64,000 nt of DNA from Istiophorus platypterus (Eukaryota > Chordata > Actinopteri > Istiophoriformes > Istiophoridae): positions 14,774,001 to 14,838,000 of the forward strand of contig CM029114.1 in NCBI GenBank assembly GCA_016859345.1, in the 5' to 3' direction. The translations under genes and the position numbers were made by a program. The notes below the pieces were generated by a model that was given only the letters and a program-made list of their open reading frames with translations, searched no databases and had not been told where the DNA came from. Each line of letters opens with the position of its first letter. The first letter of the stretch is position 1. Positions 35,238 through 45,680 of the stretch are shown here, piece by piece.

Positions 35238-37544
35238 TGTTGTTGGCTGTCGTGCTGGTGCTAGTTTTGATGAAGGATTGCTGAAGTCACATATCAAGGT
35301 AAAATGGTTAATGTGCCTGTTCCAGCCTCTCAAAAGTGAGGATTTGCTGTTTTTCTCTGACTTATATTACAATAAAGCGCTTATGTATGTCTCTTTGGAC
35401 TCTTAGAAATTGTAATGGGTATTTTCACTTTATTTTCTAAAATTTTATGGGCCAAACAAATAATTAAGCAGGAAAGAAACATTCAGCAGACTAAATGACA
35501 ATGAAAATAATCATTAGTTGCAGCCCTTTAACAAGCCAGCAGTTTGTCCAAATTGTCCAAACCACTTTATTTGGAGGCTAAACAGAAAAGAAGCACACCT
35601 GAAATGCCAGTAATAATCCCTCATTGCACAGTAAAGCTACACACAGTAAGAGTGGTAGGTCGGAGCTGAACCAGGAAAACAGTCTGCAAATGGAAATTAC
35701 TTTGGATATTACCGGCAGATTATCTATCATTTTAAGCATTTACTTTTGTTTTCTCTTCCATATTATTCTGGGTCATCTGTGGTGTTGTTAGGAGCATGTA
35801 TATTTGTCTCTTTGTCTTTGACTTCTCATGTTTCTTGCCCCATCGAATTTCTCTTTTGCGAAATCCCAGCAACTAACTTGGAGAGCGCAGTGTTAATATT
35901 ACTGATAGGAACGAGAACATAAACAAGAACCAGGTTGTCTATGAAACCAGAGTTTCCTTAAAACCATTTGCAATTCTCTGGTCTTAATGTATTGAGTGTT
36001 TGTATGAGTAAGCTTATATGCACTGATACAAAAACCATAAATACAGTTAGTGGGTGCATTTGTTTAATGTGAAAGTGTGTGGTGCAGAGTGTATGGGATG
36101 GGAGGCATGTGTGCTCCTATGTGTGTGTCTGTGTGGCTGTCTATCGGGTTGAGGGTGTGCACAAGGGGCTGGGGGAAGCATTGCAGTACATCATTCTGCT
36201 CCACTTGCTGTACAGTAGCAGTCCAGGCAACAGAGAAAGACAGAGGAGAGGATGCTCTGTAGGCACAGCAGATATGACAGCAGCGCCTCTGCTTTCCATT
36301 CACTCACACTGGTGGTGCTGCTCCCAAATGCTCACTTTGATGTGTTTCAGATAACCCCCCTTTTCTGCTCTCATTAAACTTTTCATTGCTTTTATTGAAC
36401 TTTTGATTATCTTGCATTTTCAATTTCATATAATTTTTTCATTGAAATTTAATTCGTTGGAGCGAAGATTATATCTGTAGAGGAGGGAGAAAGGTAAGGA
36501 GAAGAAGGGGTGTGATTTCCTTGAGGTCCAGACTTCTCTGCATCAGAGAGTCGGAGATGGAATATACATGATTGTGTGTGTGCCTGTAAGCTCTGGTGCA
36601 GTTGGTGACATTTCTATCCGCACAAGTATGAGGACTTGAGGGCTAAAATGGAGACAGGTTTTTTTTTTAGGGGTCTTCAAAGGGGGGGAGAGACTCTGCA
36701 GAGACAGATAAGGGTGTCGTTTGTGTGTGCCTATGTGTGACTATGTATTACAGAGTGGGCGCACGCATGCGTGTGTGCGTACACACATAATGCATGCACA
36801 CACACACACGCACACACACGCACCAGTAAATGGGGCAGAAGTTAAATGCTTTGAAGCGTTGGGGTGATCCAGCGTAAACAGAATCGGCAAGACAGACTAG
36901 AGCTGGGCTGCTCTAGCTGCACCCTGCTACAAAGGGGCAACATGGGCACACACACAAGGACACATGCATGGATGTTCCCTCACACAGAGTAGGACTTTGT
37001 AAAATGAAAGAGTTTGGATGTTAGGAATATGGAAAGGGGTGAGAATAGAGGAAAGAATAGTATTTTTTTTCTTTAACTCGCTTGGCTGAGCTCTGTGAAA
37101 GTACATGTTTTGAAAATGTTTTCATCAGAGAAACAGGCTTATCTGTCAGTTGTTGTTGGAGTTTGTCTTCCCTGACAGGATGAGTTTGCAGCTAAATCAG
37201 GCTTTAAACTCACAGCATGCCATGTTTTGACCCACCATCCATAAATAGAGGGCAAATTAGACATTGTCATTGAGCATCACTGTCTCCTCACTGCCCTCCT
37301 TATTGTTTTTCTCTTTCTCTCACATTCCACCTCTGTTTTTGCGACTCTCTACTTTCTCTGTTTAATTTCGGCCCTTCCCCCACTTTTTCTTAGTCTACCT
37401 TGCAGACTCTACCTCCCTCCATCAATTCACCCTACAGCATCAAAGCCTCTCCACACCACCAACTTCATCATGAATAAATTGCCAATTTAGTATACATGAA
37501 ACGAGTCCCCAGTTCCCCAAACAAAGTGAGAGAGGAGGAGATGA

Positions 37545-37555
37545 AGTGAGAGTGA

Positions 37556-37641
<86 letters not shown>
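37545..37641. repeat. GA microsatellite
   Basis: About 45 GA units with one TTAG interruption near 37599. Confidence 0.95.
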
Positions 37642-37646
<5 letters not shown>

Positions 37647-38201
37647 ATTATTTTTTGTCTCTATTAAGAACCCAAACCTCCTGCCCACTCTCCTCACTTG
37701 GCAATTAGTATTGTAGATAATTAACGAGGAGAGGGCAGCACCACACCACATCCCTAATCACGCACATTTCTATCTGGCAGAGTAAGGGACTGTTGGTATA
37801 ATTTTGTTTCACATTACTAAGGCTAATTACATAATCGATCACTCCCGGCCCCCTGCAGTACCCAAGGTGTGTGGTGGAACATTATGATTTTATCTAGAAC
37901 TAGCTTTATAAAAACAAGCCACTCATTGAAATGCAGCATTTATTGGATTGAGGGGAGACATCAGAATATCTGACTGCTCTGATGTGACGGCATGAGATCA
38001 TTGTTGAAAATATATTTATTTATTTCTGGCTTGTGTATGCATGTGTGTGTATGCGTGTGTGTGTGTGTGGGCGTCAGCCTGCATATAGTCCTAAGCCATG
38101 TTCTATGATTTGACTTTGCTGACTGTTGCTGACGTTAAGACTTTTCAGGGGGAGAGTGGAAAAAAGCCTGCATCAGGAGAAAAAGAGCTCGCCCATCAAG
38201 G

Positions 38202-38260
38202 GTGTGTGTGTGTGTGTGTGTGCATGTGTGTATGAGTGGGTGTGTGTGTAAGTGTGTGTT
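38202..38260. repeat. GT microsatellite, imperfect
   Basis: GT-rich run with CATG, ATGAGTGG and AAG interruptions. Confidence 0.9.
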
Positions 38261-39063
38261 GTGGAGTGGGGTGCACAATGAGAAAAAGAGAGGCTCTGCA
38301 GTCTATGTACAGCACATTGATGAGGAAGGTGGGGTCCTTTGGTGTTCTAAATAATGATTTTAGCTGACCAGAAACATGCCTAACTGATGTTAGATTTTAT
38401 GTTAATGGTGTGAGCCCACGGCATCAACATGAACGTACATGAATACAAGCAGATCAACAAGGACAAAAAAAATGAAAATAATATTGAGCCACAAATACAA
38501 GCCGGTATTACTTTTAAGGCACTGAAGCCGTGATCAAGCAATATGCAGCAGGATATCCATCATACTCAGTTCTTCTTCTCTGATACAGCAGCAGAGAAGA
38601 CATTTCATTGAATAGAGATGGATAGCGAGTCATTTGGTTCCAGGTAGGCCTGTTTACAATTCAACAGACAGAACTGCCAAATAGATGAAGTATTATTGAT
38701 ATTGATCATGGCCCCTTATCAGTACCATTGAGAAAAAAAAAGTGAAACTGAAAACAAAAGAATGCCAGCAAACCCTTTGAGGAGCCAAAAACTTTATTAT
38801 CAGACACCAGTGGATGTTACCAGTGACTCTGATGCACACGGCAGGAGGAGAATAGAGCTGTTAAATGGCCGACCTCTTCAAAGGGTTGGGATGCAAATCA
38901 TAAAACAAATGCTCTAGCATAGAATTAGAATTCTACGTAGAGTGTTGAGTGTGAGCACACACAAGCTTGCTTTGCAGACTACATGCTGAGTGTGAAGAAA
39001 AAAAAAAAACACGTGGGACTATGGTGTGGCAAAGTAATCAACAATACCAGGAAGCGGAAATAC

Positions 39064-39102
39064 CTGTGTGAAAAACCTGCAGGACCTTTCTCTCTTCTGA
39101 AG
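39064..39102 (-). CDS. adgrl3: adgrl3 small exon, 39 nt (LQKRERSCRFFTQ)
   Basis: A 39-nt exon (residues 515-527) in the GAIN domain. The acceptor is AATTTGCAG before CTTCAG, and the donor GTATTT follows CACACAG. It encodes LQKRERSCRFFTQ. Known latrophilins have LQKRERSC followed by a residue set such as RAYVQ at exactly this place, between the SLNK/SLTK end of the previous exon and the AMVETV start of the next. The last four residues, FFTQ here, differ from what I recall in mammals. Phase is 0 on both sides and the length is divisible by 3, so it can be skipped cleanly. The donor GTATTT is the weakest in the gene. A CA repeat (TG on the transcript) lies about 50-75 nt upstream at 39152-39177. 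Confidence 0.88.
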
Positions 39103-40671
39103 CTGCAAATTCAAACAATTCTGCTGTTAGCAATATAACACCTTTCAATCATACACACACACACACACACACACACATGCCTGGGTGCACAAAGGCAGTA
39201 ACACCCACTTCATTAACATTACACAAAAAGACTGAAATATGGCTGAAATATGTTATTCACCTCACTCGCCTCCCTTTTTTCCATTTCCTCTCCCATGGCT
39301 GTCTTTCTGGCCTCCTTTTTCTTCTCTTCCTTTCCTTTTTCTTTAAGACTCTTTTCAAAATCTCATCTGTCCCTCCTTTTCTTTTTTCTACTCTACAGGC
39401 AAGTGAATTGATGGCATTCATTACTATGCAACTCGTGCGTGATTGGTTATATTTGATTTCCTAATGAAAATTTGCATAATAAGGCAGTATACTACTCAAT
39501 TAGGTATATATAATTGGGTCATTATTAAAATCAAGAGGAATGCTTTTCTTCCTCTATGGAGAATTTTTTTTCTAAAAATTCAACCTTTAACAGGCCATTT
39601 GGTCAACAGCAAAACACAAATTAATTGATTCCACTTACACATGCTCCACTATGTATATCCTTCAGTTATGTTACTGAATTACTTAGAGGGGAACAGAAGA
39701 GGTGTTAAGAGTGTGATATTGAGACAAAGAAGGCAGAAGGGGAAAGGTGATTCAGAAGCTAAAGCTGAAACGAACAAGCCAGTGACTATGTAAGAGGTGG
39801 CAGCGGCTGTCAATCGGACCGCTAAACCCCACCCTTCACTGTTGACCTCAGCAGAGACAATCAAGAAACAGTCCATCATCTGGTCAGTCAGTCAATTAGC
39901 CATTCAAGCGAGCCAGTTGCCCATTCCACAATGATTTAACTCACTTTAATTGAATGCCTACATGAACAGAGTATAGAACTAAATTCTTTCCTTGTCCACC
40001 ACTGTAGTAAAACAGATCCTTTGCGTACTCAGGATCGAGTTTCCATTAATGTAATCCTGAAGTAAGCACTCTAGCCTGCTTGTCGACAGCATCTTCATAG
40101 CTGTAGGTCAAAGACTCAAGTACATTAAACCTGGAGCTATGAAGTAATATGTGTCCCATGCCTGTTTTCATCTCATGTTCTGTATGTTTTTATGACAATA
40201 ACTGCCAGGGCAGGACAGAGTTTTATTAAATTTCAGTCGGGATCTGAAAAAAGTTGAGGAACCCTGCCAAGGACTAAAAGCAGTTATCTGTTACCCGTAA
40301 TCTTGGACAAAACTTGTTGTGACGACTAACACACAGAGGAGGATAAAATAATGTCTAGAAGCAGCTATTTATCATTTGGAAATCTACGGTGTTATGTCTG
40401 GTTCTTCATCAGTCTCTGCACACAGAGACTTTTCTAACGCCTGAAGAATGAGTGTAAGACAAAAACACTAACCCCTGATGCTATTCATCTTGCTATTAAC
40501 TTGAACGAGTCCCTCTCTGTTCCCATTTCTCTCCTGCATCCGTCTTTTTTTTTCTTTCTCTTATTTCTGTCATTTACCTTGCATCCTTCCTTATACCAGT
40601 TCCTGCAAGAAAAACTCACTCAGTCACTCACTGTGGATTAAACTCGACACAAGTGTTTCTTTAGGCATTAC
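39103..40671 (-). other. Intron upstream of the 39-nt exon
   Basis: A 1.6-kb intron. CA repeat at 39152-39177; otherwise C/T-rich patches at 39265-39395 and AT-rich DNA. Confidence 0.9.
39152..39177. repeat. CA microsatellite upstream of small exon
   Basis: (CA)13 on the plus strand, TG on the transcript, 50-75 nt before the acceptor of the 39-nt exon. Confidence 0.95.
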
Positions 40672-40857
40672 CTTGGTGAGGCTGCGAGCAGCGCTGTCCT
40701 TGCCCCCAGGGGTAAGGTTCCTGAGCTGAACGTCCAGAAGTTCAACCAGCTGGGCCATGGCCCGCACTGTGGATGGCACATCGCCAGGACGAAGAAGCCC
40801 TTTGGTCTGCTCTGCCAGCTCCCTGGCTACAATGGCTGCTGTCTCCCCCGAACGAAG
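40672..40857 (-). CDS. adgrl3: adgrl3 exon: GAIN subdomain A, part 1
   Basis: A 186-nt exon (residues 453-514), phase 0 at both ends. It starts LRSGETAAIVARELAEQTKG, continues with helices including VRAMAQLVELLDVQLRNLTP, and ends GGKDSAARSLTK. These are the amphipathic helices that begin the helical subdomain A of the GAIN (GPCR autoproteolysis-inducing) domain. The acceptor is GGCTCCCAG and the donor GTAATG. The next exon in the mature message is either the 39-nt exon at 39064-39102 or, if that is skipped, the exon at 32042-32225. Both joins preserve the frame. A purine-rich, G-rich block on the plus strand lies about 150 nt upstream of the acceptor. Confidence 0.95.
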
Positions 40858-41639
40858 CTGGGAGCCAAACAGAGGGATGAGGCCAGAGAGAGGAACAGTG
40901 TAAAGGAACGAGAGAGAGATTGATGGAAGCAAAGAGGTGAGATGAGGCGAGAAGGGAAGGAAAAGTTAGAGGGAGGAGTAAAAGTTAGCAAGAGTACGAA
41001 GGGGAGGGCAATGGGGGGCGGGGGGGGATACAGCAACAGACGGATTGAAAAAATTAAAGGACAGGATAGGAAGGACAGCGAGGTAAAAGACAGATGGGGC
41101 AAGACAGGAAAAGGGCAGATGGAATGAGAGAGGTATGTGTAGAGCGATGGAGGTGCAGAAGTTAAGAATAAGGGAGAGATAGGGGAGCATGAAAAAGGAG
41201 AAAAAATGTGAATAGGTCAGTTGAAGGGGCAAAAAGACACAATGTTTCATAAAGCGCTCGGAGAAACATTTAATGATCCTTTTCAGAAACGGTCTCTAAT
41301 TTAACACCTCTGTACCATTACTGGTCTCTTTTCCATGTTTTATCTTTTAAAGAAAACCTCTAAAGCCTTTTGGCTCACGTGAGAACAGGCACAAAGGCAG
41401 AAATTGAAATTGTAGGAAGTTACTAGGCTAACACTTTCCCCTATAGCTGTTTAAAATATCTCAGACCTCAAACATGAGTTAGGGATAACAAATGAAGATG
41501 GATACATGGCCTAAATCTTTCCCTGTGGTCAGTACATCTTCATGCATGAGAAACTGCTCCAGGACTATATCCGTAATGTTTACCCTCGAGCTAGGGCTCA
41601 GTGTAAGCTGTGAGGGCCAGCAACAGCTTTCAGACTTAC
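40858..41639 (-). other. Intron with G-rich block
   Basis: A 782-nt intron. The plus strand is purine-rich from 40870 to 41210 and includes four G runs at 41001-41027. Confidence 0.9.
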
Positions 41640-41743
41640 TTTTTGCATGATGTGGTTGACCCAGGGTGACGTGCAGTTGCTGAGGTCAGGGCCTTGGGGG
41701 TCCCAGTAGCCCAAATGGGCTATGCACACGTATGTGGCCACGC
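41640..41743 (-). CDS. adgrl3: adgrl3 exon: second half of hormone-receptor domain
   Basis: A 104-nt exon (residues 418-452) encoding GVATYVCIAHLGYWDPQGPD followed by LSNCTSPWVNHIMQK. The cysteines, the W-D-P-x-G-P-D-L-S-N-C core and the following SPWVN are the standard end of the HormR domain in latrophilins and related adhesion GPCRs. HormR packs against the GAIN domain in known latrophilin structures; no hormone is known to bind it. The acceptor is GTTTTGCAG before GCGTGG, and the donor follows ATGCAAAAA with GTAAGT. It starts in phase 1, completing the glycine split from the previous exon, and ends in phase 0. Confidence 0.95.
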
Positions 41744-42610
41744 CTGCAAAACAATCAAAACAAAGAGGGTAAGACAGCACTGACATTCTCCAGGAGACAC
41801 TAAGAGTCTCGAGGTGCCTGGGGATCACTAAGAAGATTGTGTGAGCATTGTTTGTGTGTATGTGTGTGTGGATGGTAGTTGGAGGGATGAAGAATCATCT
41901 CTGCCATGTGAGCTAATTGATTAAAATGTAAGAATTTGTCCTAAGGAGATGTGTGATGTTGTGAGAGTTTATACTACTACTTAACTACATTTTCAGAGGG
42001 AAATATATGTGTTTTGCTTTGGAACAGTCCCTTGAGACCCCTCAGACCCTACTCTAGTTTATCCCTCACTGTCAGGTCCCTCCCTACACACTACCACTTT
42101 TAAATCTCATCTTAGGATCCTTTTAGAATTGATTTTGAGTGGGATTACATGACTGCTTTTATTTTATTTCGTGTATTCCACTTATCTAGTAAATCTATGT
42201 GTTTTCATTCCAACTATCTGCCTGTCAAGTAAAGTCAAAACAATTTATTTACAGAGCACGTTTAAAAACAAAGACGGTGAACTAATGTGTGTTCAAAATA
42301 AATTTAAAGCGCAATTAAACAATCAAAATGAAAATAAACTTAGAATACAATAGGTTTTAATGCTCTCCTGTAATTCACTTTAGTTAGTATTCACAATTTT
42401 CAAATTTGCTCTATTTCTTAAGTTTTCTTTTTACTTTTCTGTTTTACTTTGGCATTGATATTTTTGCTTAGAAAAAAAATATATCTAAATTTACCAATAG
42501 TTTTGTGCAAAAGAACACTCACACATACACTTTAATCACCCATTCACTGGTCCCAATTTGCCAATTCCTTATTACATTCTGCTATCCCTCCACAAATGCA
42601 TCTTCCTTAC
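41744..42610 (-). other. Intron inside hormone-receptor domain
   Basis: An 867-nt AT-rich intron with nothing recognised. Confidence 0.9.
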
Positions 42611-42991
42611 CCAAAGTTCTCTCAGGGCAGGGCTGCTTTGCTGTCTGGCCTTGCTGTGTCCGGGGCCATGATATGTCGGCCGTCACCCTTGGACTGCAGA
42701 AGTCTTGCGGAGGCAGAACAGGAGGCTGTGGGGCTGCTGGCACTGGCGGAGAGTGTCCTCCTCCTTTCTGGTTGGTGTCAGGTAACTGATTGTTGTCCGA
42801 TGACGAGCCACCCGCAGGAACCAGGATGGGCTGGCGAACTGTAGTGGTGGTTCGGTACCGCTGGCCAGGGGAGGTGGTGAGGAGAGGCCTTGGGGTGGTG
42901 TAGTAAGGAGGAGAACGAGTGGTGGTGGTGCGGCTCGTAGACGAAGAGGAGGAACCTCCGCCACCGAATGGACCACCTCCTCCTCCTCCTC

Positions 42992-43022
<31 letters not shown>

Positions 43023-43060
43023 TCCTCGACTAGGGGGGATCATGGGAGGTGGGCGATAGT
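42611..43060 (-). CDS. adgrl3: adgrl3 exon: low-complexity linker and first half of HormR
   Basis: A 450-nt exon (residues 268-418). The 5' part is a low-complexity stalk: DYRPPPMIPPSR, then 18 consecutive glycines (42972-43025), GGGGSSSSSTSRTTTTRSPP, and further Thr/Pro/Tyr-rich sequence, the place of the mucin-like, probably O-glycosylated stalk of latrophilins. The 3' part begins the hormone-receptor domain with CSPRVTADISWPRTQQGQTA and KQPCPERTLG, carrying its first cysteines and tryptophan. I chose the acceptor TTCTCTTGAG at 43061 because only it gives the phase required by the olfactomedin exon; a CTAG acceptor at 43032 would be out of frame. The donor is TTTGG followed by GTAAGG. Phase is 1 at both ends, so skipping would keep the frame. 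The glycine run is encoded mostly by GGA codons and is likely polymorphic in length. Confidence 0.88.
42972..43025 (-). repeat. Coding GGA repeat (18 Gly)
   Basis: A trinucleotide repeat inside the linker exon, TCC on the plus strand, encoding 18 glycines. The purest part is 42974-43014. Confidence 0.95.
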
Positions 43061-45649
43061 CTCAAGAGAAAAGAGAAAGGACAGGACTTAACTTCACAAA
43101 AACACAGCACCTGGGTTCTTAACCTAAGACCCAAAATGTGTTATGCAAATTTAGTGGCCCAATGTGACTGGAGTGTGGATGTTTTCATGGGCTCTGGATG
43201 CAGGACAAATGTTCAAAATTTACTCCCAGCATGAAAACAAACATAAACAACAGATTTAAAAGAACTGCGATCGAGCAAACAATCTACATCAGTACCAAGT
43301 GATGTGCGCAATGGCCCACAAGCGTAAATAATATTATACTGACTGACACAAACACATTTGCAGGCATTCATTTACATAGCACTAAATAGCTTTGACAGGG
43401 AGTAGCTCATGTTTCTAATGACTTGCCGATGTTAGTGCTTCATCCCTTATCAGTGCAGTCATATGCTAGACCTTTATGGGTTTTTTTTCTTTATCAGTTA
43501 CTCCCAAATTCAGGTGTTTCAGACCAATTCAGTCAACAACAGTCATTACAGAACAACATAAATGTGTATGCTAAAGTGGTACAGTAACGGCAATTATGTA
43601 TAATTTCAACATCTACAAGCAAGACAAACAATTGGTCCTGCAAGACTGCACAAGGTTACCAGTCTTTCCTATGGGACCGGTACACAGCGGTGTTTCTTTC
43701 TGCCTAACCTGGCAGAAAAAAACATTCTTTCAGTCGCATGCATGATTCATAAAACCATGACATCACAAGAGGCAGAAAGGCCACTTAAATGCATATGGTG
43801 CACTCTTTTATTGTCAATATTTCATTTTAAAAAGGCTCAATTATTCACACTGACCCTGTTCAGGGGACAGAAATAAAGAATGAATGGATGAGATGTCAGA
43901 AGGAGAGAGGAAAAGAGTGCATGTTTGTGAAGTGTCCTCTTGTGAATATACTATACCAATGTGTCTCTCTCTGTCTGCTAACCTCTCATTACTTTAAGCC
44001 GCACATGGTACAAATCAATACTGCAGGATCAAAAATTGAGTAAATGGAAATAATTATTTACACTTTTCCCTCAGTTTCCCTTTGAATTATTCTATTGGTC
44101 CCAAATCATTTGGAAGTCATTATGTGTAATACTGTATACAGGTGGAGCCAATTTTCTGAAGCCACATCTTTGAAACAGAGCAGGGAATAGTTTTATCTGT
44201 CACTACGAACACTTGAACACTTGAATAAATATGTAAATTACACTCGAGAACATTTTTAGAAATTTGTAATTACAGAAAACAAACCCACATCCCGTGTATT
44301 AAATTTAAACCTGCAGAGGTTCCACATTATGCAAATTAGTATGAATAGCTCGACACTTCATTTTTACACTTTATACACTATTCTTTTACACCTGCTTCTT
44401 CTTGATACAGCTACCACTGACCGACACTTGGCTTGCAGACCTATATGGCTAGTATCGACAGTGGTTTGACTTCATCTTCCGATTAAAAACCAAGATGTTT
44501 TTCCTGATGTACACATTAAGGGAAGCACACAAACAAACAGAAAGGCGAACCCAGATGAGCACAGGGGCCACTCTTTTACATCAAGAGGTTACTCAGATAC
44601 AAATTCTCACTAGTACATGTTATGGCACTTTTACATCAGAAATATCTTTTATATTTACATATCTTTTTATATTTCATAACCCCAGGTTTTGTGTTGAATC
44701 ATTGACTGTAAATGTTTTCTACACACAGTACTGAATGCTAAATTTAATCTTTTTTTTCCCCTTTTCTGACCGGCGTGCAACATAACGATGCAACATAATT
44801 TCTAAAAGGTGAATGAAGTCCTTTGAGCTCTCAAAAATTCAGCTATCGCTGTCTGCCAGTTGGGGTAGCAAAAGTTCAAAGTTGCCTAGTGCAGCTGTAG
44901 TTGGTGCGCCTCAGGCCAAAATATGTACAACATGCTGGTCATTGACATTGAGGGGTTACGGCCGTTTTTCAATGGAGCTGTATGTTTTCCTCAGGAAAGG
45001 GGAATGATTGTATGAATATAGTCGCTACGGACATTGGCGTAATTGCACATGCATGTATAAACTGTATATTTATTTGGGTGTAATCAACATCATCAACATG
45101 TGCTTGATCTGAAGGGGTACTGATTTCTGTAAAGTCTGATATGGGGCGTGATGTGCATAGAATTAGTTTCTTCAGTAAATGTCATTTTTTGATGTTTGTT
45201 TTCCCTTGGGGAATAACAGAAGGTGTATGTGGGGAGACTGCAGTCTGTGCGTGGATGTGTGGGTGGTAAGAGAGAGTGGATGTTTATATTATTTACTGTG
45301 AACTGAGGTTTGTCCTTTCTTGTGGATATTTAGTAATTAAAGACACTGTACTTCTCGCCGTCTCTCTCCGGCTCTCCGTCTTTCTCCCCTCCTCTGTCTG
45401 TCTGTCTGTCTGGTTGACTGACAGCCATGTAACATTCCGCCCGTCCTGTACGTTCAGTTCTCCTTCTCCACAATTCAATGGAGTGTTTTCCGTACCTAAA
45501 CTGTGCTGCTCCCCGTTCCTGAATCACTGCCGCCCTGCCTCATGCATTCTCCACGGAACATTGCCATCAATCATGCGTGGCAGCAGTGGCCTAGGGACTA
45601 GCTGTCAATCTGCGTGTGTGTGTGTGTGTGTTGTTACGAAACAGAGAGG

Positions 45650-45651
<2 letters not shown>

Positions 45652-45680
<29 letters not shown>
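45652..45680. repeat. GT microsatellite
   Basis: About 14 GT units; a second run of about 9 units lies at 45613-45631. Confidence 0.95.

Larger units (their letters stand above)
32226..39063 (-). other. 6.8-kb intron with the tandem duplication
   Basis: It holds the 1.16-kb tandem duplication (32636-34978), an ATT repeat (35206-35233), alternating CA/GT sequence (36721-36822), a GA repeat (37545-37641) and GT repeats (38038-38069, 38202-38260). No gene is supported. Confidence 0.88.

Noticed and set aside
40185..40270. GTTGAGGAACCCTG resembling a hAT transposon end
   Set aside because: No matching opposite terminal inverted repeat or target duplication could be found nearby.
43026..43032. 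CTAG acceptor close to the glycine run
   Set aside because: It would join the olfactomedin exon in the wrong phase. The TTGAG acceptor at 43061 gives consistent phase across the whole gene.
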